A stretch of 64,000 bases of DNA from the NCBI RefSeq assembly GCF_018327685.1, contig NZ_BNEL01000003.1:2666001-2730000 (forward strand), read 5' to 3'. Position numbers and translations under genes: made by a program. The notes beneath the pieces were generated by a model that saw nothing but the letters and a program-made list of their open reading frames with translations, was not told where the DNA came from and searched no databases. Numbering within the stretch: the stretch's first letter is position 1; each line of letters begins with the position of its first letter. Of this stretch, positions 35,222-44,350 are shown piece by piece. The DNA comes from Streptomyces sp. TS71-3. Lineage in GTDB: Bacteria > Actinomycetota > Actinomycetes > Streptomycetales > Streptomycetaceae.

Positions 35222-35614
35222 CTACGCGGCCTCCGGCCCCGGCTCCGCGGCGTCGACGCGCAGGGTGGCGGCGGCCGGGCCGTCCTCCAGGATGGCGCTC
35301 ACGTAGCTGGAGTTCGCGTACTTGGTGCGGTAGGCCTCGTCGATGGCCTGGCGGTCGGGCGTGGCCGGGGTGAACTGCACGGGCCGCCACTGCCCGTTCG
35401 TGCGCACCTCCCCCTCCCCGCTGGTGCGGGCCCTGCGGTACCAGGCGCTGTCCGGGCCCCGGTAGCCGCGCACGAAGACCTTGCCCTCGTTCTCCACGAC
35501 CCAGATCGGGCGGGCCTCGTCGAGGTCGCCCTCGGGCCGCCGGACCCGGACCATGATCTCGTCGCTGCCGCGGAAGTCCGCCAGGTCCTCGGCGTCCCAG
35601 TTCCCGTCTCGCAT
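35222..35614 (-). CDS. DUF2255 family protein
   Basis: 130 residues from ATG 35614, with GGGAGAGAGC upstream. The WDAEDLADFRGSDEI opening, PIWVVENEGKVFVRGYRG and the DEAYRTKYANSSYV run define the family, which has a split-barrel-like nitroreductase/pyridoxamine-oxidase-related fold. Function unknown. Confidence 0.85.
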   Translation of the reverse strand: MRDGNWDAEDLADFRGSDEIMVRVRRPEGDLDEARPIWVVENEGKVFVRGYRGPDSAWYRRARTSGEGEVRTNGQWRPVQFTPATPDRQAIDEAYRTKYANSSYVSAILEDGPAAATLRVDAAEPGPEAA

Positions 35615-35871
35615 GTGCTCTCTCCCAGGTCGGACGGCGCCGGCCCGGCCGACGCGGGGGCGCGGCCCGATTCAAGCGCCGGGGGCGGGCCGTGGCAACG
35701 AGGCGGGCCTGCCGCTCCGCGTTTCTCACCGGAAGGGACCACGGCCGCACGGACCGTCCGGAGCCGGGGAGCGGCCTCGTGACGAGAGCGGTGGCGCGAC
35801 CTCGTGACGGGCGCGGGAGCGGCCGTGAATACCGTTGGAAGAAGTTCCCCGGCGTGGGTCAGGATGCGGCC

Positions 35872-36273
35872 ATGAACGAATCGAGGCTCACGCACATCGC
35901 CGCCCCCGACGGCGTTGCCCCGGGCACGGGGTACACCCAGGTGGTGATCGGGACCGGCCGCCTGGTCGCCATCTCAGGACAGGTGGCCCTGGACGAGGCC
36001 GGGGAGGTGGTGGGGGCCGGGGATCCCGCGGCGCAGGCGCGGCGGGTCTTCGAGAACCTGCGGCGCTGCCTGGCGGCGGCCGGGGCGACGTTCGACGACG
36101 TCGTCAAGCTCACCTTCTTCGTCACCGACGTCGGCCACCTGCCCGCCGTGCGCGTGGCACGGGACGAGCACATCGACACCCGGCGCCCGCCCGCGAGCAC
36201 CGCGGTCCAGGTCGCCGCCCTGTTCCGGCCCGAGCTGGTGCTGGAGGTGGAGGCGCTGGCCGTCCTCCCGTAG
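35872..36273 (+). CDS. RidA-family (YjgF/Rid) protein
   Basis: 133 residues. Family features: VAISGQVALDEAGEVV, QARRVFENLRRCLAAAGATFDDVVKLTFFVTD, and the C-terminal VAALFRPELVLEVEALAVLP with the arginine or its neighbours used in imine binding. RidA proteins hydrolyse reactive enamines or imines made by PLP enzymes. Ends at a strong bidirectional hairpin. Confidence 0.9.
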   Translation: MNESRLTHIAAPDGVAPGTGYTQVVIGTGRLVAISGQVALDEAGEVVGAGDPAAQARRVFENLRRCLAAAGATFDDVVKLTFFVTDVGHLPAVRVARDEHIDTRRPPASTAVQVAALFRPELVLEVEALAVLP

Positions 36274-36317
36274 CGGGCGCCGCGGGGAAGAGGACGACCG
36301 CCCCCGCCGCACGAGAC

Positions 36318-36353
36318 GCCGGTGCCCCGCGTCACGGGACGCGGGGCACCGGC
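36318..36353. terminator. 16-bp perfect bidirectional hairpin
   Basis: GCCGGTGCCCCGCGTC (36318-36333), loop ACGG, and its exact complement (36338-36353), between the convergent RidA and GH92 genes. Confidence 0.85.
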
Positions 36354-36383
36354 TGCTCTCAGGGCCTCACCGGCCGCGGCGGC

Positions 36384-39300
36384 TCACTTGCCGTACGCCA
36401 GCGCGAACAGGTGGACCGTGCCCGAGCCCGTCTCCGGGAGGGTGAGCGAGGCCACCGTCTTCGACGGGTCCAGGGGCACCTTCGTGGCGAAGACGTAGGC
36501 CTTCACCGAGTCCCTGCCTCCGGACGCGGTGTTCCGGTAGGTCGTCGTGACGGCCGTGGTGTCGCTGCCGACGGGCTGGGCGGAACCGCCGTTCAGGGTC
36601 CAGTCCGAGAAGGTGACGTCCGCCTTCGCGGTGGTCCCGTCGGTGTAGGTGACGGTGAGCGTGCCCGTGGAGCCGCTGCCGTCCGTCGGGGCGTTGGCCG
36701 CGGCGCCCAGCAGGCCGAGGGACGAGCCGGAGGCGCCGGCGGGCTGGGTGATCGTCTGCCCCGCCACCTCCAGGTTGTCGCTCTGCCCGTCGGCGATCTC
36801 GGGCCAGGTGTACGTGATGCCGTCCGCCGTGACCTCCGAGCCGCTGATCACACCGCCCGACGCCAGCGCGTTCTGCGAGTACGCCCAGCCACCGTCGTCG
36901 AAGCCGCCGGAGAAGGTGGCGCCGTCCGGGTACTCCGCCTTGTTCGTCTCGTAGGGCCACAGGGCGCCCGGCTGGGCGACGGCCACGCGCAGCGTCGCCG
37001 AGCTCAGGTCCGCACCGCTCGCGTGGTCGGTGACGGCGAAGTCCACCGGGTAACTGCCCTCGGTGTCCCCGGCCGTGACGGTGACCTTGGCCTGGGCGGT
37101 GCCCGACGGCGGGACGGTCACGGAGCCGGAACCGGTGCCGAGGCCCACGCCGGACGGCGCGGTGGCCTTCCAGTCGGCCGTGACGGCCTTGCCGCCCAGG
37201 TTCGTGAGCGTCAGCGTGCCCTCGCCGGAGCCGCCCGGCGCGACGATCAGGCCGTCGCTGGCGGGACCCGTCGCGGCCAGCAGCCGGTCGCCCCCGGTGG
37301 TGTCCGACGGCGGAACGCTCCCCGCCGACGTGGCCCAGGAGGTGTTCGGCTGCGTGCCCAGGGTGAAGTCCAGCTTCCCGGCCTTCTCGAACTGCCCGAA
37401 CGTCAGCCAGGACTTCTGCCACTGCGCCCCGCCGACGGCGAGCGACTGCACGTACGGCGCGTCAGGGGCCGCCTGCGGCGCGTTGACGGTGACCTGCTTG
37501 CCGTTCCCGAGGGTGATCTTGGCGACCGGGAAGGCGGGGCTGCCCAGCACCAGCGTGTCGGTGCCCGGCGTCTCCGGGTAGGCGCCCAGCATCGACCAGA
37601 CGTACCAGGAGCTCATCGCGCCCAGGTCGTCGTTGCCGAACGAGCCGACCGGGGCGTTGAAGTAGAGCTTCTGCTGCGCCTGCCGGACCGCGTCCTGGGT
37701 CTTCCAGGGCTCCGCCAGGTAGTTGTACTCCCAGGGGATCTCGACGCTGGGCTCGTTGCTCAGGTCGGCGCTGGTGCCGGACGGGTGCGCCACGTCGCGC
37801 AGCAGGCCGTCCAGGTAGGAGGAGTACGCCTCCTTCCCGCCGCGGGCCGTGATCAGCTGCTGGACGTTGAACGGCACCATGGGCGTGTACTGGGCCGAGG
37901 TGCCCTCCACGAACCCGTTGGACGTGCCCGGCGTGAAGCCGCCGGCGAACCGCCCGTCCTTGGTGCGGGCCTGGAGGTAGCCCGACTGCGGGTTGAAGAC
38001 GTTCATCCAGTCCTGGGCGCGCGTGGCGAACTTCCGGTACACCGCGTCGTTGCCCAGCGACTTCGCGAAGGACGCGAGGGCGTAGTCGGCGCTGTCGTAC
38101 TCCAGCTGCGTGGAGACCGGGCCGTAGAAGTTGCAGCAGCCGTAGTCGCTCTCGTCGACCGGCAGGTAGCCCTTGGCGTCGCGCACCGACTCGCCGGGCC
38201 GGTCCCGGTTCGACGCGGTGGCCTCGTGCTGGAGGGCGTCCAGCGCGTGGCGCGTGTCGAAGTCGCGGGCGCCGAACGCGTAGGCGTCGGCGATGATGCC
38301 GGCCGCCGGGTCGCCGACCATGACGTAGCTCTCGCCGTTGTTCGAGGCCCACTTGGGCAGCAGCCCGGTCTGGTCGTAGCCGTTCAGCATCGACGTGACG
38401 ACGTCACTGGTGACCTTGGGCTCGACCATGGCCATCAGCTGGGTCTGGGACCGGTAGGTGTCCCAGCCCGAGTAGTTGGCGTACTGGGCCTGCTGGCCCC
38501 CCGCGACCCGGTGGACCTGGTTGTCCATGCCCATGTACCGGCCGTCGGCGTCGGAGAACACGTTCGGGTGCAGCAGCGCGTGGTAGAGCGCCGTGTAGAA
38601 CTGCACCTGCTGGTCCTGGCTGCCGCCGCCGACGGCCACCCGGCCGAGCACCTTGTTCCAGGCGTCGTGGTTCGCCCGGTGCATCGCGTCGAAGTCCCAG
38701 CCCCTCACCTCGGACGAGAGGTTCGAGGCGGCGCCCGCGTCGCTGGTGTACGAGATGCCGACGGCGGCGCTCACGGTGGGGTTCTTGGCGGTGTCGAAGG
38801 TGAGGTACATGCCGTTGGCGCCGGTGACCGGCGGTGAGCTCTTCGGCGCCTCCTTCGCGGCGGTGCCGCCGGCGGAGGTGCCGCCGGCCACGGCGCCGTG
38901 GATGATCGGGGACGGCGTGTTCGGCACCGTGAAGTGCGGCTCGTGCAGCGGCGCGGCGGCCCGCTTCGCGGGCTCCTGCCGGACCGGGCCGGCCTTCAGC
39001 GAGGTGGCGTTCGGATGGATGCTGCTGCCGACCCAGGTGCCGCTGTCCTTGAACGGCTGGTCGAACTTGATGTCGAAGTGCAGGGTGTACCGGTTGTCGG
39101 CGCCGCAGAAGTGCCCGCTGTCGACCGAGCCGATGACCTCGCGGTCGCCGACGACCTGGGCACGGGTGCCGTCCACCGGGGTGGCGCTGCCGCTCAGCTT
39201 GAGCAGCAGGTTCGACTGGGCACCGGCCGGGAACGTGAACCTGCCGAGCCCGGCGCGCGTGGTGTCGGTCAGTTCGGTCCTGACCCCGGACGCGTCGGTG

Positions 39301-39761
39301 ACGCCGTAGTAGCCGATCCCCGCCTTCTCGTCGTCGTGGCTGAACGCCGAGGACATGCCGGAGAGGTCACCGGACAGCTCCCCGGTGCGGGGCAGGATCG
39401 GCAGATCGCCCGCGACGCCGCACCCCGGGCCCGAGACGTGCGTCAGGCTGAACCCGGAGATCTTGCTGTCCTTGTACTCGTAGCCGCCGCCGGAGGGCCG
39501 GTCCGGAGTGGTGTCGGGGCCCCACTGGAGCATGCCGAACGGCATGTCGGGGCCGGGGAAGGTGTCGACCGCCCCGGAGGTGCCGATCATGGGGTTGACC
39601 AGTGCTGCGGGGTCCTGGACCGGCGTGGCGGCGGCTGCCGCCGACGCGCTGCCGGCCGCCTGCAGCGGCAGCGCCGCCAGGCCCAGGACGGAGATGAGGA
39701 CCAAGCGCCTGCGGAACCGGCTTCTCAGGGGTGGCGCACTCGAACGTCGACGTCTGACCAT
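36384..39761 (-). CDS. GH92-family secreted alpha-mannosidase with C-terminal carbohydrate-binding domains
   Basis: 1125 residues. Signal peptide to about residue 44. GH92 catalytic region (about 50-770) with VNPMIGTSGAVDTFPGPDMPFG, GGYEYKDSKISGFSLTHVSGPGC, YSGWDTYRSQTQL, and NDDLGAMSSWYVWSMLGAYPETPG near its end. These hydrolyse mannosides with inversion, calcium-dependent. The C-terminal part has an NEW3-like alpha-galactosidase-associated domain (LTNLGGKAVTADW) and an NPCBM-like module. Probably cleaves mannose from glycans or lipomannan outside the cell. A LacI-type operator lies 90 bases upstream of ATG 39761. Confidence 0.93.
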   Translation of the reverse strand: MVRRRRSSAPPLRSRFRRRLVLISVLGLAALPLQAAGSASAAAAATPVQDPAALVNPMIGTSGAVDTFPGPDMPFGMLQWGPDTTPDRPSGGGYEYKDSKISGFSLTHVSGPGCGVAGDLPILPRTGELSGDLSGMSSAFSHDDEKAGIGYYGVTDASGVRTELTDTTRAGLGRFTFPAGAQSNLLLKLSGSATPVDGTRAQVVGDREVIGSVDSGHFCGADNRYTLHFDIKFDQPFKDSGTWVGSSIHPNATSLKAGPVRQEPAKRAAAPLHEPHFTVPNTPSPIIHGAVAGGTSAGGTAAKEAPKSSPPVTGANGMYLTFDTAKNPTVSAAVGISYTSDAGAASNLSSEVRGWDFDAMHRANHDAWNKVLGRVAVGGGSQDQQVQFYTALYHALLHPNVFSDADGRYMGMDNQVHRVAGGQQAQYANYSGWDTYRSQTQLMAMVEPKVTSDVVTSMLNGYDQTGLLPKWASNNGESYVMVGDPAAGIIADAYAFGARDFDTRHALDALQHEATASNRDRPGESVRDAKGYLPVDESDYGCCNFYGPVSTQLEYDSADYALASFAKSLGNDAVYRKFATRAQDWMNVFNPQSGYLQARTKDGRFAGGFTPGTSNGFVEGTSAQYTPMVPFNVQQLITARGGKEAYSSYLDGLLRDVAHPSGTSADLSNEPSVEIPWEYNYLAEPWKTQDAVRQAQQKLYFNAPVGSFGNDDLGAMSSWYVWSMLGAYPETPGTDTLVLGSPAFPVAKITLGNGKQVTVNAPQAAPDAPYVQSLAVGGAQWQKSWLTFGQFEKAGKLDFTLGTQPNTSWATSAGSVPPSDTTGGDRLLAATGPASDGLIVAPGGSGEGTLTLTNLGGKAVTADWKATAPSGVGLGTGSGSVTVPPSGTAQAKVTVTAGDTEGSYPVDFAVTDHASGADLSSATLRVAVAQPGALWPYETNKAEYPDGATFSGGFDDGGWAYSQNALASGGVISGSEVTADGITYTWPEIADGQSDNLEVAGQTITQPAGASGSSLGLLGAAANAPTDGSGSTGTLTVTYTDGTTAKADVTFSDWTLNGGSAQPVGSDTTAVTTTYRNTASGGRDSVKAYVFATKVPLDPSKTVASLTLPETGSGTVHLFALAYGK

Positions 39762-39851
39762 CCGTTGCCTCCGTGCTTCCTGCCTCGCTCAGGGCGTGCG
39801 GGGGTGAGGTCCCCGGCCGGCAACGCCGCGCCGCGGTCCGCGAGTCCGCTT

Positions 39852-39867
39852 TTGACAACGTTGCCAA
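39852..39867. promoter_or_regulatory. LacI-type operator upstream of GH92
   Basis: TTGACAACGTTGCCAA, an inverted repeat centred on AACGTT with one mismatch, the usual core of LacI-family sugar operators. Suggests sugar-specific repression of the mannosidase. Confidence 0.62.
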
Positions 39868-39967
39868 CCTGCACGACGGATGAGTACAGCTCCGTTCGGC
39901 CGGGCCTGTCAATGACCTTGACGCAAGTCCCGGTGTCCGGGGGTGCGGGGTCCGGACTCTCCTGCGG

Positions 39968-40198
39968 GGAGAGCCGAGGTGGGGGGCCCGGATCAGCGCG
40001 GTCACCCTCCGTCAGGGAGAGCCGAGGTGGGGCCGGATCCGTGCCGTCGCTCCCCGGCGGGGTGAGCCGAGGCGGGGGCCGGATCCGTGCCGTCGTTCCC
40101 CCGCGGGGAGAGCCGAGGTGAGGGCCGGATCAGCGCGGCCACCGTCCGACAGGGAGAGCCTGGGCGGGGGCCGGATCCGTGCCGTCGCCCCCCGGAAG
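39968..40198. repeat. Five ~46-base tandem repeats between GH92 and the XRE regulator
   Basis: Units start at 39968, 40016, 40061, 40107 and 40153, each opening GGAGAGCC or GGTGAGCC followed by a G-rich run and CCGGAT. Two variants exist: GGATCAGCGCGG (units 1 and 4) and GGATCCGTGCCGTCG (units 2, 3 and 5). They fill much of the 512-base gap. Not separated by unique spacers, so not CRISPR. Confidence 0.85.
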
Positions 40199-40273
40199 GG
40201 AGCGCCGGGGAAGCCCCCTGCCTATGCACACCGGTACCAGGCACGCGGCGCTCTCCTCGCGGACACTGGAGGC

Positions 40274-41200
40274 ATGGCACACTCCGGCACCCCCTCCGGC
40301 GGCAACGAGCTGGGGGAGTTCCTCCGCTCCCGCCGTGCGGCGCTCGACCCGCAGCGTGCGGGCTTCCCGGACGACGGGCGGCTGCGCCGGGTCCCGGGCC
40401 TGCGCCGTGAGGAACTGGCCCAGATCGCCCATGTGAGCGTGGACTACGTGGTCCGGCTGGAGCAGGGCCGCACCCGCCGAATCTCCCGCCCGGTGCTCGA
40501 CGCGCTCGCCGACGCCCTCCAGCTCGCCGCGGACGAGCGCGAGTACCTGTTCACCGTGGCCGACGTCGCCCCGGCCGCCCCCGCGCGGCGTGCCGCCCGG
40601 CCGACGACCGCCCCGCGGCTGCGGCAGCTCCTCGACACGATGCACGACGTGCCCGTCCTGGTGCTGCACCGCGGCATGGACGTGCTGGCCTGGAACCGCG
40701 GAGCCGCCGCCCTGCTCACCGACTTCGGCGCGCTGCCCGAGGCCGAGCGCAACCTGATCCGGCTGACCTTCCTCGACGACGCCTTCCGCGCGCTGTACGC
40801 GGACTGGCCGCGGGCGGCGCGCGAGTGCGTCGCGGTCCTGCGGATGGAGGCGGGCCGCACCCCCGACGACCCCGCGCTGGGCGCGCTCGTCGACGAGCTG
40901 AACCTGCGCGACACCGACTTCCGCACCTGGTGGGCCAGCCACCAGGTGCGGGGACCTCGGCAGCTCACCAAGACCTACCGGCATCCGGTGGTGGGCACCC
41001 TCGTCCTGGACGTGCAGAGCTTCTCCGTGGACACCCATCCCGACCAGTTGCTCGTCGCCTACACCGCCGAGCCGGACTCACCGTCCCAGGAGGCCCTCCG
41101 CTTCCTCCTCCAGTGGTCCGCGGCCCGGGCGCCCGGCGACGAGCACGACGGTGCCACGGGCCGCGGCGGTCCGCGCCGGGGATCGTCCGGGGGGTCGTGA
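40274..41200 (+). CDS. XRE-family HTH regulator with MmyB-like ligand domain
   Basis: 308 residues. The helix-turn-helix (about 38-85) includes LRREELAQIAHVSVDYVVRLEQGR, followed by LADALQLAADEREYLF. The C-terminal MmyB-like domain (about 105-285) has VLVLHRGMDVLAWN and VVGTLVLDVQSFSV. Such regulators are very common in Streptomyces and often control an adjacent oxidoreductase, but none is next to it here. GGAGGC precedes the ATG. Ends at a hairpin. Confidence 0.9.
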   Translation: MAHSGTPSGGNELGEFLRSRRAALDPQRAGFPDDGRLRRVPGLRREELAQIAHVSVDYVVRLEQGRTRRISRPVLDALADALQLAADEREYLFTVADVAPAAPARRAARPTTAPRLRQLLDTMHDVPVLVLHRGMDVLAWNRGAAALLTDFGALPEAERNLIRLTFLDDAFRALYADWPRAARECVAVLRMEAGRTPDDPALGALVDELNLRDTDFRTWWASHQVRGPRQLTKTYRHPVVGTLVLDVQSFSVDTHPDQLLVAYTAEPDSPSQEALRFLLQWSAARAPGDEHDGATGRGGPRRGSSGGS

Positions 41201-41244
41201 CGGGACCTGCCGCCGAGCGGGTCCGCTGCCAGGGCGACGCGGGC

Positions 41245-41276
41245 GCCCGCCCCGGGGCCGACGCTCCGGGGCGGGC
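41245..41276. terminator. Hairpin between convergent XRE and serine hydrolase genes
   Basis: GCCCGCCCCGG (41245-41255) pairs with CCGGGGCGGGC (41266-41276), loop of 10. Confidence 0.72.
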
Positions 41277-41284
41277 ACGCGTTC

Positions 41285-43063
41285 TCAGTGGTGGCCGGCG
41301 GCCGGGAGCTGCTGCCAGCCGTTCGACGTCAGGGGCGCGTCCGGCCTGTCGCCGTCGAGCAGGACCCCGGAGCCGTCGGTGACGCGGAGGCCGGTGAGGT
41401 TCACGCCGCGGCCCTCGTACGACGGGTCCGTGGTGTACCGCCAGCGCAGCCGCAGGCCGTCGGACGCCCCCGGCAGCTTGGCGTGCACCCGCCACCAGGC
41501 ACGGACCGACTGTCCGGACAGTGCGGAGACCTCGCCCGACGGGGCACCGGTGCCGGACACCGTCAGCGGCACCGCCTGCCAGGTGGCGCCGCCGTCGGTG
41601 CTGGACTCCAGCTGGACCAGGTCCGTGGACTCGGTGTTGACGAACGCGCTGAAGCCGACGTCGACGGGTCCGGTGGCCTTCAGCGGGCCCGTGGTCAGCG
41701 TGCTGGTGGTGCCGCCGGCCTGGGCGGAGAACCACGACCTGCCGCCACCCGGGGCCGCGACCGGCATCGCCTCCGCGAGTGCCTGGGCCACGGCCCGCCG
41801 GGCCGGGTTGGTGGAGGGGGTGTTGCGGCTCGGGTGCACCCGGTTGGTCAGCAGGATCGCGAACGACCGGGACTCCGGGTCGATCACCAGGGAGGTGCCG
41901 GTGAACCCGGTGTGGCCCAGCGTCCCAGGCCCCGACAGGCCGCCCATGTACCAGATCTGGTCCAGCTCGAAGCCCAGCCCGTGGGAGTCGTCCGGGAACT
42001 TCTGGTTGAAGTTCTCCTCCATCAGCGTCACGCCGTGCTCGCTGAGGATGCGGTGGCCTTTGTACACACCGCCGTTGAGGATCGCCTGGGCGAGGACGGC
42101 CAGGTCGTCGACGGTCGAGAAGACGCCGGCGTGGCCCGCGACACCATCCAGCGACCAGGCGTTCTCGTCGTGCACGACACCCCGCACCATGCCGCGCGGC
42201 GGGCTCGCCTCGTACTCGGTGGCGGCGACCCTGCCCAGCTTCGACGCCGGCGGGTTGTAGCCGGTGTCCGCCATGTGCAGCGGCCCGGTGATGTCGTCCC
42301 GCACGAGGGCGTCCAGCGGCCTGCCGGTGACCTTCTCCAGGACCAGCTGCATGGTGAGCATGTTCAGGTCGGAGTACAGGTAGGTGGTGCCCGGCGGGTT
42401 GATGGGCTTGGTGTCGAGGATGGCCTTCTTGCGGGCGGCGACGTCCGGGTAGCCCTGCCAGAGCGACGGGACCGGGTCGGCGTCGAACCCGGAGGTGTGC
42501 GTGAGCAGTTGCAGGATGGTGATGTCGCCCTTGCCGTTCACGGCGAACTCGGGCAGGTAGTGCGCGACCGGCGTGTCCAGGTCGATGTGGCCGGCCTCCA
42601 GCTGCTGAACGGCAAGGAGCGAGGTGAACAGCTTGGAGAGCGACGCCAGGTCGTAGATGGTGTCGGTGCGGGCCGGGACCCGCTGGTCCTCGGGCAGCTC
42701 GGTGGTGGCGTCGGCGTACTTGAGGGCGTAGCCCGCCGCGCTGCGCTCCACCACCTTGCCGTCGTGGACCATCAGGCTGGTGGCTCCGGGGAAGAGGTAG
42801 TTCGCCCCGCTCGCCGGGTCCTCCCAGGTGGCGACCTGGTGCTCGAACGCCGTGATGGGGGCGGGGTCGAGCCCCGCCTGGCCGGGCGTGGCCGGGTGCA
42901 GCACCGTGCTCGCGGGAGCGAAGCCGCGGTAGGGCTGGTCGAACCGGCCGTGGCCCGTGCCCGCCGCCGCGCCGTGGCCCGCGGCGGGCGCCGCGACCGC
43001 GCCGGCCGGGAGTGCGAGTGCGGCCAGCAGGACGGTGGCCACGGTGTACGCAGGAATCCGCAT
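41285..43063 (-). CDS. Secreted serine hydrolase, beta-lactamase class C / esterase type
   Basis: 592 residues. Signal peptide to about residue 26. The catalytic S-x-x-K is S141-L-S-K144, followed by LLTHTSGF, the Y-x-N-like YSDLN and a late HTGFTG (the KTG-equivalent). A C-terminal beta-rich extension (about 430-590, ESSTDGGATWQAVPL) is unusual. Could act as D-aminopeptidase, carboxypeptidase or esterase rather than as a beta-lactamase. Lies downstream of the NagZ-like GH3 gene in the same direction, a pairing seen in peptidoglycan recycling or scavenging. Confidence 0.88.
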   Translation of the reverse strand: MRIPAYTVATVLLAALALPAGAVAAPAAGHGAAAGTGHGRFDQPYRGFAPASTVLHPATPGQAGLDPAPITAFEHQVATWEDPASGANYLFPGATSLMVHDGKVVERSAAGYALKYADATTELPEDQRVPARTDTIYDLASLSKLFTSLLAVQQLEAGHIDLDTPVAHYLPEFAVNGKGDITILQLLTHTSGFDADPVPSLWQGYPDVAARKKAILDTKPINPPGTTYLYSDLNMLTMQLVLEKVTGRPLDALVRDDITGPLHMADTGYNPPASKLGRVAATEYEASPPRGMVRGVVHDENAWSLDGVAGHAGVFSTVDDLAVLAQAILNGGVYKGHRILSEHGVTLMEENFNQKFPDDSHGLGFELDQIWYMGGLSGPGTLGHTGFTGTSLVIDPESRSFAILLTNRVHPSRNTPSTNPARRAVAQALAEAMPVAAPGGGRSWFSAQAGGTTSTLTTGPLKATGPVDVGFSAFVNTESTDLVQLESSTDGGATWQAVPLTVSGTGAPSGEVSALSGQSVRAWWRVHAKLPGASDGLRLRWRYTTDPSYEGRGVNLTGLRVTDGSGVLLDGDRPDAPLTSNGWQQLPAAGHH

Positions 43064-43078
43064 AGAAGCCTTCGTTCG

Positions 43079-43183
43079 GAGACGGGAGAGGGGAGACAGG
43101 AGACGGAAGACGGGAGACGGGAGACGGGAGACGGAAGACGGGAGACGACAGGCGGGGGCAGGGAGACGACAGACGGGAGAAGG
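43079..43183. repeat. Fifteen heptamer repeats (GAGACGG) between the NagZ-like and serine hydrolase genes
   Basis: From 43079 to 43183 the sequence reads as 15 seven-base units in perfect register, mostly GAGACGG or one to three changes from it. It fills most of the gap upstream of the serine hydrolase start. Confidence 0.88.
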
Positions 43184-43216
43184 TGGCGGAGCACGACGCC
43201 GTGCTCCGCCGGCAGA

Positions 43217-44350
43217 TCAGGCCAACTGGTTCCGGAGCGCCGTGACGCGCTGCACGGCCGCGTCGAAGGCGGCGCGGTCGAGGGTGCCGTCCTGGACGGC
43301 GGCGGCGAGCGCGGTGACGGTGTCCTCGCCCTGGCTGACGTCGCGCGCCGAGCACAGCAGCAGGTCCATCCCGGCTCCCGCGGCCTTGACCCCCCGCTGC
43401 GCGGAGGTTCCGAACGCGCTCAGCGCCCCGGCCTCCAGCGCGTCGGTGACCGTCACGCCCGTGAAGCCGAGACGGCCGCGCAGCTCCTGGACCACGGTGG
43501 GGGACAGGCCCGCGGGCAGGTGGGAGTCGAGCGCCGGGTAGATCGCCCAGGAGAGCATCACCAGCTTGACGCCCGCGGCGATCGCGGAGGTGTACGGCCG
43601 CTCGTCGGTGCTGTGCAGCTGCGAGAGGGAGACGTTCAGGGTGACCGCGCGCAGGTCGGTGTTCTGGCTCGACGAGGCCGAGCCGAGGCCGGGGAAGTGC
43701 TTGGCGGTGGCCGCCACGCCGGTGGCCTGCTGCGCCGTGACGAAGTCCTTGCCGAGGGTGCCGACGACCGCGGGGTCGGTGCTGTAGGAGCGCTTGAACT
43801 GGTCGGCGAAGTCGCCGGCCTTGCGGTAGACGTCCAGCACCGGGGCGAGGTTGACGTTCATGCCGACGCCCGCGAGGTTCTGGCCGGCGCCGGTGCCCGC
43901 GTCCCGCGCCGCGGCCTCCGGGTTGGCGGAGGCGCCGACCTCCTTCTCGGAGAGCACCGGCGCGCCGGGCAGGCGGCGCACCTGGCCGCCCTCCTGATCG
44001 GTCGTCAGCACCAGCGGCGCCGTGACGGGGCTCGCTTGGTGGGCCTGCCTGAGCTGGTCGACCACGGTGGCGATCTGGCTGAGGCTGGAGATGTTCTCCC
44101 CGAAGAAGATCACTCCGCCGGCGCGGCCCTCGCTGATCGCGTCGAGCAGGCTCTGCGGCGGGGTGAGGCCGGGATAGGAGAAGATCACGCGCTGTCCGGC
44201 CTGCTGGAGCGGGGTCAGGGCACGCCGCCGGGAATGCTCGGCGGGTGCGGCCGCCTCGGCCGATCCGCCGATGCCGATACCGATGCCGGCCGCCGCCGTA
44301 CCGGCGATCAGTGCGCCACGTCTGCTGATGGGGTTCCTCGCTGTGCTCAT
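43217..44350 (-). CDS. Tat-exported GH3 beta-N-acetylhexosaminidase (NagZ-like)
   Basis: 377 residues from ATG 44350, with GAGGAGAGAG upstream. The Tat signal SRRGALIAGTAAAGIG lies near residue 9. GH3 features: TDQEGGQVRRLPG, KHFPGLGSASSSQNTD with the NagZ His-Asp loop, and nucleophile D303 in VTVTDALEAGAL. The single-domain length is as for NagZ. Cytoplasmic in Gram-negatives, here predicted to act outside, on peptidoglycan or chitin fragments. First gene of a pair with the serine hydrolase. Confidence 0.92.
   Translation of the reverse strand: MSTARNPISRRGALIAGTAAAGIGIGIGGSAEAAAPAEHSRRRALTPLQQAGQRVIFSYPGLTPPQSLLDAISEGRAGGVIFFGENISSLSQIATVVDQLRQAHQASPVTAPLVLTTDQEGGQVRRLPGAPVLSEKEVGASANPEAAARDAGTGAGQNLAGVGMNVNLAPVLDVYRKAGDFADQFKRSYSTDPAVVGTLGKDFVTAQQATGVAATAKHFPGLGSASSSQNTDLRAVTLNVSLSQLHSTDERPYTSAIAAGVKLVMLSWAIYPALDSHLPAGLSPTVVQELRGRLGFTGVTVTDALEAGALSAFGTSAQRGVKAAGAGMDLLLCSARDVSQGEDTVTALAAAVQDGTLDRAAFDAAVQRVTALRNQLA

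Noticed and set aside
39968..40198. CRISPR array
   Set aside because: Units are contiguous and of two variants, with no unique spacers and no cas genes.
41285..43063. True beta-lactamase resistance gene
   Set aside because: SxxK fold is shared by esterases and peptidases; the long C-terminal extension and pairing with NagZ argue for a wall or ester substrate.
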